From contig JAADGX010000277.1 of the NCBI GenBank assembly GCA_013152135.1, positions 1 to 5,038 on the forward strand: a stretch of DNA of 5,038 nucleotides. Direction: 5' to 3'. The DNA is from Chlorobiota bacterium. Lineage in GTDB: Bacteria; Bacteroidota; Ignavibacteria; SZUA-365; JAADGX01. The notes under the pieces are model-generated. The model made no database searches. It was not told the origin of the DNA and worked only from the letters and a program-made list of their open reading frames with translations. Position 1 is the stretch's first letter, and every line of letters starts with the position of its first letter. Made by a program: the position numbers and the translations under genes. Positions 1-5,038 of this stretch are shown here, in pieces.

Positions 1-1
1 C

Positions 2-1171
2 GGGGAGCGCATCCGCGATTACCGGGAAGTCAACCTCGGGTATACCATTGAACAGGCGCAGCGGGAAGCAAGCCGGTGCCTGAACTGCGGCGTCTGCGTC
101 GAGTGCTACGAGTGCGAGAGGGTCTGCGAACCCGGGGCCATTCTCCACGCCATGAAGGAAACCGAGGAAGAAATCGAGGTCGGCCAGATTCTGGTAACCA
201 CCGGCTTTGATCTCATGGATCCTTCGGTGATGCCTCAATACGGTTACGGAAAATTGGACAACGTGTATACGTCGCTCGAATTCGAGCGGATCGTGAACGC
301 CACCGGTCCCACCGGCGGAAAGATACTCCTGAAGAACGGCAAGGAGCCACGAGCGGTGGCCATCCTCCATTGCATCGGCTCCCGCGACGAGCGCTACCAC
401 CGCTACTGCAGCCGCGTCTGCTGCATGTACGCCCTCAAATTCGCTCACCTGGTCAAGGAACGGACCAGTGCCGAGGTGTACCAGTTCTACATCGATATGC
501 GGGCCTTCGGAAAAGGCTACGAGGAATTTTACTCGCGCGTCCTGGACGAAGGAGCGAACGTCATACGGGGACGGGTGGCCGAGATCGTCGAGGCGGGATG
601 GTCTGGCGAGGAAGCGGGCGTGCTGCTCGTTCACTGCGAGGATACGCTGATCGGAAAGCACCGGGAAATTCCCGTGGATATGGCAATTCTCTGCCCTGCC
701 CTAGTCCCCAAGCACGACGCAGGCGACCTCGCACGAACGCTCAGCATCTCCCGCAGTCCCGACGGATTCTTCCTGGAGCGGCATCCCAAGCTCGATCCCG
801 TAGCCACAGCCACGGACGGCGTCATGGTCGCGGGCGCCTGCCAGGGTCCGAAGGATATCCCGGACAGCGTGGCACAGGCTTCCGCCGCCGCTGCCCGCAT
901 CCTCTCCCTCATTTCCAAGGGCGAAGTGGAAATCGACCCCGTACGGGCGGTAATAGACGAAGAGGCATGCGGTGGCTGCCGCATCTGCAACGACCTCTGT
1001 CCCTACCAGGCCATTACCTGGGACGAGGAGCGAAAAATATCAACGGTCAACGAAGCCTTGTGCAAGGGTTGTGGAACGTGCGTGGCTGCCTGCCCCGCTT
1101 CGGCGATCACCGGCATGGGCTTCACGAACGACCAGATCGAAATGGAACTCGAAGCATTGCTGGAGGTGTGA
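2..1171 (+). CDS. hdrA: HdrA-like iron-sulfur flavoprotein, C-terminal part (5' end outside window)
   Basis: The reading frame is open from the left edge, so the ATG at 152 is internal and 389 codons are seen. HdrA is the FAD and [4Fe-4S] subunit of heterodisulfide reductase and the proposed site of electron bifurcation; it is cytoplasmic. Residues counted from base 2: a cysteine ladder RCLNCGVCVECYECERVC (25-42), then the HdrA signature VGQILVTTGFD (60-70), GYGKLDNVYTSLEFER (81-96), GPTGGKI (102-108), HCIGSRDE (123-130), YCSRVCCMYA (135-144) and AFGKGYEEFY (168-177). C124, C136, C140 and C141 match the unusual Cys set that, as I recall, binds the FAD-proximal cluster in methanogen HdrA. Two C-terminal ferredoxin motifs follow (C323/326/329/333 and C354/357/360/364). 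The residues before the ladder (YREVNLGYTIEQAQREA) resemble the end of GltD-like oxidoreductases, suggesting a larger fusion protein. The N-terminal flavin motifs lie upstream. Family assignment is very secure; the fusion is inferred. Confidence 0.95.
   Translation, partial: GERIRDYREVNLGYTIEQAQREASRCLNCGVCVECYECERVCEPGAILHAMKETEEEIEVGQILVTTGFDLMDPSVMPQYGYGKLDNVYTSLEFERIVNATGPTGGKILLKNGKEPRAVAILHCIGSRDERYHRYCSRVCCMYALKFAHLVKERTSAEVYQFYIDMRAFGKGYEEFYSRVLDEGANVIRGRVAEIVEAGWSGEEAGVLLVHCEDTLIGKHREIPVDMAILCPALVPKHDAGDLARTLSISRSPDGFFLERHPKLDPVATATDGVMVAGACQGPKDIPDSVAQASAAAARILSLISKGEVEIDPVRAVIDEEACGGCRICNDLCPYQAITWDEERKISTVNEALCKGCGTCVAACPASAITGMGFTNDQIEMELEALLEV
1162..1167 (+). promoter_or_regulatory. 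Shine-Dalgarno GGAGGT inside the hdrA 3' end
   Basis: A full GGAGGT lies in the last codons of hdrA, 5 bases before ATG 1173 and 8 before ATG 1176. It is far too distant (over 130 bases) to serve the mvhD start at 1303, so it either serves the small ORF at 1173 or is a leftover or chance match within Glu-Val codons (gag gtg). Confidence 0.45.
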
Positions 1172-1172
1172 C

Positions 1173-1313
1173 ATGATGACCACGCGTTTTCTCCTCATAG
1201 ACGTTTGCCGGCATCGCGCCTGCCCGCTGTCAGTCGACCACGTGGTTGGACGTGCGTCATCCCGGTGCGAGCCCGGTTTCATCACGGGAAAAGGAGGTCG
1301 AGATGGCCACTGA
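1173..1313 (+). CDS. Possible 46-residue small protein between hdrA and mvhD
   Basis: I do not recognise this ORF. It opens one base after the hdrA stop, has a GGAGGT at ideal spacing, and ends 11 bases inside mvhD, so it would be translationally coupled on both sides. The protein begins MMTTRFLLIDVCRHRACP, has three cysteines (C12, C17, C32), many Arg and His residues, and a Gly/Lys/Arg-rich end; there is no clear membrane segment or signal peptide. The C-x4-C spacing is not a standard cluster motif. Its last codons overlap the strong mvhD ribosome-binding site, so part of its sequence is dictated by that site. The start resembles the mvhD start at the DNA level (ATGACCAC against ATGGCCAC, each followed later by GTTTTCTC), which may hint at a local duplication. 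It may instead be an untranslated spacer. Real coding is uncertain. Confidence 0.3.
   Translation: MMTTRFLLIDVCRHRACPLSVDHVVGRASSRCEPGFITGKGGRDGH
1237..1246. repeat. 10-base perfect palindrome ACCACGTGGT in the hdrA-mvhD gap
   Basis: ACCACGTGGT is a perfect inverted repeat with no loop. The symmetry extends outward with G-T wobbles and one more C-G pair (1234-1249). It could be a protein-binding site or chance; a hairpin with no loop is unlikely in RNA. No -10 or -35 promoter pair was recognised near it. Confidence 0.25.
1291..1298 (+). promoter_or_regulatory. mvhD: Strong Shine-Dalgarno AAGGAGGT setting the mvhD start
   Basis: AAGGAGGT is a near-complete match to the anti-Shine-Dalgarno sequence. 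Its GGAGG core ends 5 bases before ATG 1303. This decides the mvhD start at 1303 over the in-frame TTG at 1246, which would add 19 residues unlike the family. Confidence 0.85.
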
Positions 1314-1803
1314 ACCCCGCATCATCGGTTTTCTCTGCAACTGGTGCAGCTACACCGGGGCCGATCTCGCCGGTGTCGCGAAGATGAAGACCTCGCCCAA
1401 CGTCCGGATCATACGCACCATGTGCTCCGGGCGTATCGACCCCGAGTTTATCCTGAAGGCATTCCGGAAAGGAGCGGACGGCGTGCTCGTTTCGGGTTGC
1501 CATTTCGGTGACTGCCATTACCAGGAAGGCAATTTCAAGGCCATGCGGCGGGTCGCCATGTTGAAGCGCATTCTCGCCCGGCTCGGCATCAGTCCGGACC
1601 GGTTGAAGATGGTGTACATCTCCGCGGCAGAGGGCGACTTGTGGGCCAAGACCACGTTTGAATTCACCGAGACCGTGCGCGCGCTCGGCCCCTTCGACCG
1701 CACCAGGCTGAACGCGCTGTATCCAGCCGGCAACGGGGAAAACGAGAAGACGCCGGAAAAAGGAACCGGAGAAATTACAGCGAACGAGGTGCATCATGGC
1801 TGA
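1303..1803 (+). CDS. mvhD: MvhD-type [2Fe-2S] electron-transfer subunit of hydrogenase/Hdr complex
   Basis: MvhD links the hydrogenase to HdrA in the MvhADG-HdrABC complex and carries a [2Fe-2S] cluster. The 166-residue protein begins MATEPRIIGFLCNWCSY. The family's five cysteines are present: C12 and C15 (CNWC), C41 (MCSGRIDP), C66 and C71 (SGCHFGDCHY), followed by the motif SAAEGDLWA (107-115) and ALGP (127-130). The conserved fold ends near residue 130; the remaining 36 or so residues form a hydrophilic Glu/Lys/Gly/Asn-rich tail that I do not recognise from the family, whose members are usually about 130-145 residues. The start is fixed by the strong ribosome-binding site at 1291. The gene overlaps mvhG by 8 bases, consistent with coupled translation of complex partners. 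In bacteria, mvhD next to hdrA is a common sign of a flavin-based electron bifurcation module. Identification is secure. Confidence 0.95.
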   Translation: MATEPRIIGFLCNWCSYTGADLAGVAKMKTSPNVRIIRTMCSGRIDPEFILKAFRKGADGVLVSGCHFGDCHYQEGNFKAMRRVAMLKRILARLGISPDRLKMVYISAAEGDLWAKTTFEFTETVRALGPFDRTRLNALYPAGNGENEKTPEKGTGEITANEVHHG

Positions 1804-2791
1804 TAAATTCAAACTTGCGTTGTACTGGGCCGCCAGTTGCGGCGGCTGTGAAATCGCCGTGCTCGACACCGAGGAAAAAATCCTCGATATCGATGCCAAC
1901 TTCGATATCGTGTTCTGGCCCGTGGCGGTGGACTTCAAGGTCAAGGACGTCGAAGCCCTCCCCGACAAGTCCATTACCGTTTGTCTCTTCAACGGCGGAA
2001 TTCGAAACAGCGAAAATGAAGAAATGGCGAAACTGCTGCGGAAGAAATCCGTGGTCATGGTGGCGTTCGGTTCCTGCGCCCAGGAAGGATGCATCCCCGG
2101 CCTGGCCAACCTGTATTCCAGGGAAAGCATTTTCGACTACGTCTATCACCAGTCTCCCTCCGTGGACAACCCGGACGGTGTAACGCCGCACCCGGAGTCT
2201 CGCGTCAACGGCTACACGATGACCCTGCCTGTGTTCTACGAGCGCCTGCGTCCCTTGCACCACGTGGTGGACGTGGACTATACCATACCCGGCTGTCCGC
2301 CGCAATCCGACCAGGTGGGGGCCGTGATCACCACCCTTATCGACATCCTGGCCAACGGGAAGGAACTCCCTCCGAAAGGAACCGTGCTCGGCGCGGGAGA
2401 AAAGACCTGCTGCGAGGAATGCCTGCGGGAACGCGAAGAGAAGAAGATCAGCCGGTTCTACCGCCCGCACGAGATTATCGCCGATCCGGATAAATGCCTG
2501 CTCGACCAGGGCGTGTTCTGCATGGGGCCCGCCACCCGCTCCGGCTGCGGCGGCAAGTGCGTGAACGCGGGAATCCCCTGTCGGGGCTGTTACGGTCCTC
2601 CGCCGAATGCGGATGACCCCGGCGCCCGCATCATCGCGGCGATCTCTTCCGTCCTCGACGCCGAAACCGAGGAAGACGTCAACCGGATTCTCGACACCCT
2701 CGCCGATCCCGTCGGGACGATTTATCGCTTCGGCCTGGCGGATTCCATCATTCCGGTTTCACTCGACTTCAACCACAAGGGCGACGAATAA
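1796..2791 (+). CDS. mvhG: [NiFe] hydrogenase small subunit, group 3 MvhG-like
   Basis: The small subunit carries a chain of three [4Fe-4S] clusters taking electrons from the NiFe site to MvhD. It has 331 residues and no Tat signal, as expected for a cytoplasmic group 3 enzyme. Proximal-cluster cysteines are C15 and C18 (SCGGCE), C94 (FGSCAQEGC) and C167 (IPGCPPQ). A second Cys-rich part holds C205, C206, C209, C234 (DPDKCLLDQG), C242, C251, C255, C262 and C265 (CGGKC...PCRGCYGP), which resembles the MvhG/FrhG pattern and supplies the eight ligands for medial and distal clusters with one to spare. HHVVDVDYTIPGCPP is typical of the family. The ATG at 1796 has GAGGT at 1786-1790, five bases upstream, inside the end of mvhD. 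The stop overlaps the ribosome-binding site of the large-subunit gene. No defect is seen. The subgroup (3c-like) rests on the mvhD and hdrA neighbours. Confidence 0.95.
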   Translation: MADKFKLALYWAASCGGCEIAVLDTEEKILDIDANFDIVFWPVAVDFKVKDVEALPDKSITVCLFNGGIRNSENEEMAKLLRKKSVVMVAFGSCAQEGCIPGLANLYSRESIFDYVYHQSPSVDNPDGVTPHPESRVNGYTMTLPVFYERLRPLHHVVDVDYTIPGCPPQSDQVGAVITTLIDILANGKELPPKGTVLGAGEKTCCEECLREREEKKISRFYRPHEIIADPDKCLLDQGVFCMGPATRSGCGGKCVNAGIPCRGCYGPPPNADDPGARIIAAISSVLDAETEEDVNRILDTLADPVGTIYRFGLADSIIPVSLDFNHKGDE

Positions 2792-2801
2792 GGAGCGAAC
2801 C

Positions 2802-4268
2802 ATGAGGCAGATTACCATAGATCCCATCACGCGACTGGAAGGCCACGGAAAGATCAACCTCTTCCTCGACGAAGAAGGGAACCTGGCCGACGCGTTCCTG
2901 CAAATTCCCGAGCTGCGCGGGTTCGAAAAGTTCTGCCAGGGCCGGCCGGTCGAGGAGCTTCCGCGCATCACAACCCGCCTGTGCGGAGTTTGTCCCGAGG
3001 CGCACCACATGGCTTCGGCCAAAGCCTGCGACGCCGTGTACCACGTGGAGATACCACGCGTAGCGAAATTACTGCGCGAATTGCTGTACTCAACGTTTTT
3101 CGCCGCGGATCACACCGTGCATTTCTACGTGCTCGGCGCGCCGGATTTCGTGCTCGGTCCCGACGCCCCACCGGCGGAACGGAATATTCTCGGACTCATT
3201 CACAAGGTCGGACTCGACGCGGGTAAGCGCGTCATCAAGCACCGTGCCCAGTGCCAGGAGTTGATCCAGTACCTCGGAGGAAAGAAAATCCACCAGGTGA
3301 CGGCCATCCCCGGCGGCATCACGACGCGGTTGAAACCGGAGGACCTGGACAAGTTCCTCGCCTATGCCGAGGACTTCATCGAGTTCGGAAAATTTACGCT
3401 GAAAGTCCTGGAGGACGTGGTCCTCGCCAACCCCGCCTACGTGGACATGATCACATCCGACGCATACACCCACGCCACGTACTACATGGGAATGGTGGAT
3501 CAAAACAACAAGGTGAATTTTTACGAGGGCCTTATCCGCGTCGTGGATCCGGAAGGGAAGGAACTGGTCAAGTTCAAACCGGAAGAATACCTCGACAATA
3601 TCGCCGAACACGTCGTGGATTGGAGCTACCTTAAGTTCCCGTACCTGAAGAAAGTCGGCTGGAAGGGTTTCGTTGACGGAAAGGAATCCGGGGTGTACCG
3701 TGCCACTCCTCTCTCGCGGTTGAACGCCGCGGATGGCATGGCGACGCCGCTCGCGCAGGCGGAATACGAACGGTTTTACGAAACTCTTGGTGGGAAGCCC
3801 GTTCATCACACGCTGGCGACTCACTGGGCGCGCGTAATCGAGCTGGTGTACGCGTGCGAACGCGTGAAAGAACTGCTCCAGGACCCGGAGATCACCAATC
3901 CCGACACGCGTGTCATTCCCGAGGCCGTTCCCGACGAAGGGGTGGGTGTAGTGGAAGCGCCACGCGGTACGCTGTTTCATCACTATCGCACCGACGAAAA
4001 TGGTATCGTGCAGGAAGCGAATCTCATCGTGGGAACGACGAATAATTACGCCCCCATCAGCATGTCCATCAAAAAGGCGGCGGAGCAATGGATCCGCAAG
4101 GGAACGGAGATCACGGAAGGCGTTCTGAACCGCATCGAAATGGCGTTTCGTGCCTACGATCCGTGTTTCGGGTGCGCCACGCACTCCCTGCCGGGCCAAA
4201 TGCCGATGGAGATTTTCGTCCGGGAGCCTGACGGCACGATCATCCAGCACATCCGGAGGTTCTGCTGA
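2802..4268 (+). CDS. mvhA: [NiFe] hydrogenase large (catalytic) subunit, group 3 MvhA-like
   Basis: This is the catalytic subunit that activates H2 at a NiFe(CN)2CO centre. The 488-residue protein opens with MRQITIDPITRLEGHGKI, containing the RxEGH (L0) motif. The L1 motif RLCGVCPEAHH gives metal ligands C61 and C64; the L2 motif DPCFGCATH (453-461) gives C455 and C458. All four Ni/Fe cysteines are therefore present, with cysteine rather than selenocysteine in the L2 motif. After H461 there are 27 more residues ending in RRFC, the peptide normally cut off by a maturation protease, which is encoded next. The start at 2802 is chosen because AAGGAG (2790-2795) sits six bases upstream, overlapping the mvhG stop, and because upstream in-frame codons read as a shadow of mvhG. 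NNYAPIS and AIPGGIT are further family motifs. The gene looks complete and functional. Confidence 0.96.
   Translation: MRQITIDPITRLEGHGKINLFLDEEGNLADAFLQIPELRGFEKFCQGRPVEELPRITTRLCGVCPEAHHMASAKACDAVYHVEIPRVAKLLRELLYSTFFAADHTVHFYVLGAPDFVLGPDAPPAERNILGLIHKVGLDAGKRVIKHRAQCQELIQYLGGKKIHQVTAIPGGITTRLKPEDLDKFLAYAEDFIEFGKFTLKVLEDVVLANPAYVDMITSDAYTHATYYMGMVDQNNKVNFYEGLIRVVDPEGKELVKFKPEEYLDNIAEHVVDWSYLKFPYLKKVGWKGFVDGKESGVYRATPLSRLNAADGMATPLAQAEYERFYETLGGKPVHHTLATHWARVIELVYACERVKELLQDPEITNPDTRVIPEAVPDEGVGVVEAPRGTLFHHYRTDENGIVQEANLIVGTTNNYAPISMSIKKAAEQWIRKGTEITEGVLNRIEMAFRAYDPCFGCATHSLPGQMPMEIFVREPDGTIIQHIRRFC
4255..4260 (+). promoter_or_regulatory. GGAGGT with unusually long spacing before the protease start
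   Basis: GGAGGT lies in the last codons of mvhA, 15 bases before the only plausible start, ATG 4276. Normal spacing is about 5-9. No ATG, GTG or TTG lies in frame between it and 4276. Translation of the protease may therefore be weak or depend on ribosomes ending at the mvhA stop (4266-4268), which would suit a chaperone-like enzyme needed in small amounts. Confidence 0.4.
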
Positions 4269-4275
4269 CACAGAC

Positions 4276-4752
4276 ATGAAACCGCTGATCCTCGGCCTGG
4301 GAAACGACATCCTCCGCGACGACGGTTTCGGTATCCACGTTATCGCAAAACTCAAAGACGCCGGCATTGGTGATACAGCCGACCTCCGCGCCAGTTGCCT
4401 GGCCGGCTTTTCCCTGCTCGATCTCCTCCGGGAAAGAAAGCGCGTGCTCATCATCGACGCCGGCGTGTTGCCAGATCTTCAACCCGGTGAACTGCGCATG
4501 CTTCGCGACACGGACCTTGCCTGTACAGCCCATCTCTATTCACAGCATCAGGCCGACTTGCCCACGATCCTCAAGTTCGGCCGGAGCCTGGACATCCCCC
4601 TGCCGGACAGCGTCGATCTCCTCATCTGCGGCGCGGGCGACGTAATCACATTGAGTGAATCGCTTTCACCCGAGGTTGAAAAAACCCTTCCGAAAGCCGT
4701 CTCCATGGCCCTGGAATGGCTGGAACACGTCGCGCAGCCTGTTTCCGCCTGA
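4276..4752 (+). CDS. Hydrogenase maturation endopeptidase (HyaD/HybD/HycI family)
   Basis: These cytoplasmic endopeptidases remove the C-terminal peptide of the [NiFe] large subunit, usually just after the last metal-binding region, once nickel is in place. The 158-residue length fits the family. It begins MKPLILGLGNDILRDDGFG, the classic GxGNxxxxDDGxG motif. The nickel-sensing ligands known in HybD map to D16, D61 (VLIIDAGVL) and H91 (YSQHQADLP). CGAGDVITLSESLSPEV (118-134) matches the family's C-terminal region. The start lies 7 bases after the mvhA stop, and the adjacent large subunit has a 27-residue extension after DPCxxCxxH, so that protein is the evident substrate. The upstream GGAGGT is 15 bases away, suggesting coupled translation. 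I give no gene symbol because the paralogue (hyaD, hybD, hycI or an frhD-like protein) cannot be told from sequence alone. It is the last gene of the visible operon. Confidence 0.93.
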   Translation: MKPLILGLGNDILRDDGFGIHVIAKLKDAGIGDTADLRASCLAGFSLLDLLRERKRVLIIDAGVLPDLQPGELRMLRDTDLACTAHLYSQHQADLPTILKFGRSLDIPLPDSVDLLICGAGDVITLSESLSPEVEKTLPKAVSMALEWLEHVAQPVSA

Positions 4753-4788
4753 ATTGAAATGTGGTGTCTCTCAAGGGGGGGGTGATTT

Positions 4789-4870
4789 GGGACAAGGGGA
4801 ATGTAGAATTTTCGATTCTGGATTTTCGATTTTGGATTGTTTTCTGCAAGACGGATTAGGGACAAGGGGA
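4789..4870 (+). repeat. Direct repeat pair GGGACAAGGGGA flanking the first heptamer block
   Basis: The 12-mer GGGACAAGGGGA occurs at 4789-4800 and exactly again at 4859-4870, 58 bases apart. The second copy is the start of the 8-base repeat block; the first is isolated. Between them sits the first 7-base repeat block. This could mean the heptamer block was inserted into an older octamer array, or that part of the array was copied. Confidence 0.75.
4808..4835 (+). repeat. Heptamer block 1: ATTYTSG x 4
   Basis: Four contiguous 7-base units: ATTTTCG, ATTCTGG, ATTTTCG, ATTTTGG, followed by a partial ATTG. Units alternate C/G at position 6, giving a 14-base higher-order repeat with a single mismatch between its two copies (4808-4821 and 4822-4835). 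Confidence 0.85.
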
Positions 4871-4900
4871 CAAGGAGACAAGGAGAGGGGGAGACAAGGA
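4861..4900 (+). repeat. Octamer block 2: GACAAGGR x 5
   Basis: Five contiguous 8-base units: GACAAGGG, GACAAGGA, GACAAGGA, GAGGGGGA, GACAAGGA. Apart from one C per regular unit this strand is all purine, and with the flanking GG it has several G runs, though only a few reach three or more. Confidence 0.88.
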
Positions 4901-4905
4901 GAAGA

Positions 4906-4933
4906 GTTCGTAGCTCGTGGTTCGTAGTTGGTG
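4906..4933 (+). repeat. Heptamer block 3: GYTSGTR x 4
   Basis: Four contiguous 7-base units: GTTCGTA, GCTCGTG, GTTCGTA, GTTGGTG. As in block 1 the units alternate (ending A, G, A, G), giving a 14-base higher-order repeat. Five bases separate it from block 2. Confidence 0.82.
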
Positions 4934-4937
4934 GTCG

Positions 4938-4977
4938 ATTCGTAAATTCGCTAATCCGCTAATCCGCCAATCCGCAA
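4938..4977 (+). repeat. Octamer block 4: ATYCGYNA x 5
   Basis: Five contiguous 8-base units: ATTCGTAA, ATTCGCTA, ATCCGCTA, ATCCGCCA, ATCCGCAA. Each neighbour differs by only one or two bases, a stepwise gradient as expected from tandem copying with gradual mutation. Four bases separate it from block 3. Confidence 0.87.
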
Positions 4978-4980
4978 ATT

Positions 4981-5008
4981 CATTTAGAATTTAGCATCCA
5001 GCATTTAG
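4981..5008 (+). repeat. Heptamer block 5: CATTTAG x 4
   Basis: Four contiguous 7-base units: CATTTAG, AATTTAG, CATCCAG, CATTTAG, followed by CATC, which begins like a fifth unit and then diverges. Three bases separate it from block 4. Confidence 0.85.
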
Positions 5009-5038
5009 CATCGCTCTTCTTACATGCTTTCCGGTGCC

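Larger units (their letters stand above)
4753..5038. other. Non-coding tail made largely of short degenerate tandem repeats
   Basis: This stretch is visibly richer in A and T than the genes. Only small overlapping shadow frames cross it, and its repeat periods of 7 and 8 are not multiples of three, so it is not coding. It holds an 8-base G run (4775-4782), two copies of GGGACAAGGGGA, and five blocks of short tandem repeats described separately. I see no hairpin followed by a T run, so no intrinsic terminator is called. The final 30 bases (5009-5038) show no repeat and nothing I recognise. Confidence 0.8.

Noticed and set aside
1272..1288. Hairpin CCCG...CGGG before mvhD
   Set aside because: The stem is only four base pairs with a nine-base loop; too weak to call as regulatory.
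1246..1302. Earlier TTG start for mvhD, adding 19 residues
   Set aside because: The extra residues do not resemble the family and the strong AAGGAGGT at 1291 points to ATG 1303.
1169..1387. Readthrough or selenocysteine at the hdrA TGA, extending HdrA in frame
   Set aside because: HdrA ends naturally shortly after its second ferredoxin motif; the downstream in-frame sequence is a shadow of mvhD and resembles nothing.
1282..2130. Minus-strand open frame of 282 codons opposite mvhD and mvhG
   Set aside because: It is antisense to two well-supported genes, has no recognisable motif and no supporting context.
4266..4268. Selenocysteine at the mvhA TGA
   Set aside because: The catalytic DPCFGCATH motif is complete with cysteines upstream of this codon, and sequence after the TGA belongs to the protease gene in another frame.
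3090..4454. Long open frame on the minus strand, 454 codons, opposite mvhA
   Set aside because: It lies wholly antisense to mvhA and the start of the protease gene, both with clear family motifs. Its product is rich in Arg, His and Val and resembles no family I know; such frames are common opposite GC-rich genes.
4753..4860. Rho-independent terminator after the protease gene
   Set aside because: No stable GC-rich inverted repeat followed by a T run was found; the T-rich part at 4808-4842 is a heptamer repeat without a preceding stem.
4548..4865. Small minus-strand frames covering the end of the protease gene and the repeat tail
   Set aside because: They are antisense to the protease gene and translate the heptamer repeats into low-complexity residues; no ribosome-binding site or motif supports them.
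4808..5008. CRISPR array
   Set aside because: Repeat units are 7 or 8 bases, contiguous and without spacers, and unit sequence changes from block to block; no cas gene is visible.

Overview
The window carries most of a hydrogenase/heterodisulfide-reductase-type electron transfer operon, all on the + strand, followed by a short non-coding tail built of unusual short tandem repeats. In order it contains the C-terminal part of an HdrA-like iron-sulfur flavoprotein (open at the left edge), a possible 46-residue small ORF, MvhD, the MvhG-type small subunit, the MvhA-type large subunit of a cytoplasmic group 3 [NiFe] hydrogenase, and a HyaD/HybD/HycI-family hydrogenase maturation protease. After the protease stop, the last 286 bases hold no credible gene.

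The genes are tightly packed. mvhD and mvhG overlap by 8 bases, mvhG and mvhA are 10 bases apart, and mvhA and the protease gene are 7 bases apart. The one looser join, hdrA to mvhD (131 bases), holds the small ORF. No promoter lies in the window; the operon must start upstream. No classical terminator is visible after the protease gene.

How the parts fit: the large and small subunits oxidise H2 (or form it), MvhD passes electrons on by its [2Fe-2S] cluster, and HdrA carries the FAD that in methanogen MvhADG-HdrABC complexes bifurcates electrons. The protease removes a C-terminal peptide from the large subunit after nickel insertion. The stretch before the HdrA domain looks like the end of a GltD-like (NAD(P)H-binding) module, so the full protein is probably a larger fusion. 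No HdrB or HdrC is seen, so the final electron acceptor cannot be read from this window.

The organism is most likely a strictly anaerobic bacterium with fairly GC-rich genes and strong Shine-Dalgarno sequences, perhaps a Desulfobacterota-like or candidate-phylum lineage. This is inference; an archaeon is not strictly excluded.

The most unusual feature is the tail. Between 4808 and 5008 there are five successive blocks of different short tandem repeats whose periods alternate 7, 8, 7, 8, 7. Each 7-base block has four units (28 bases) and each 8-base block has five (40 bases).
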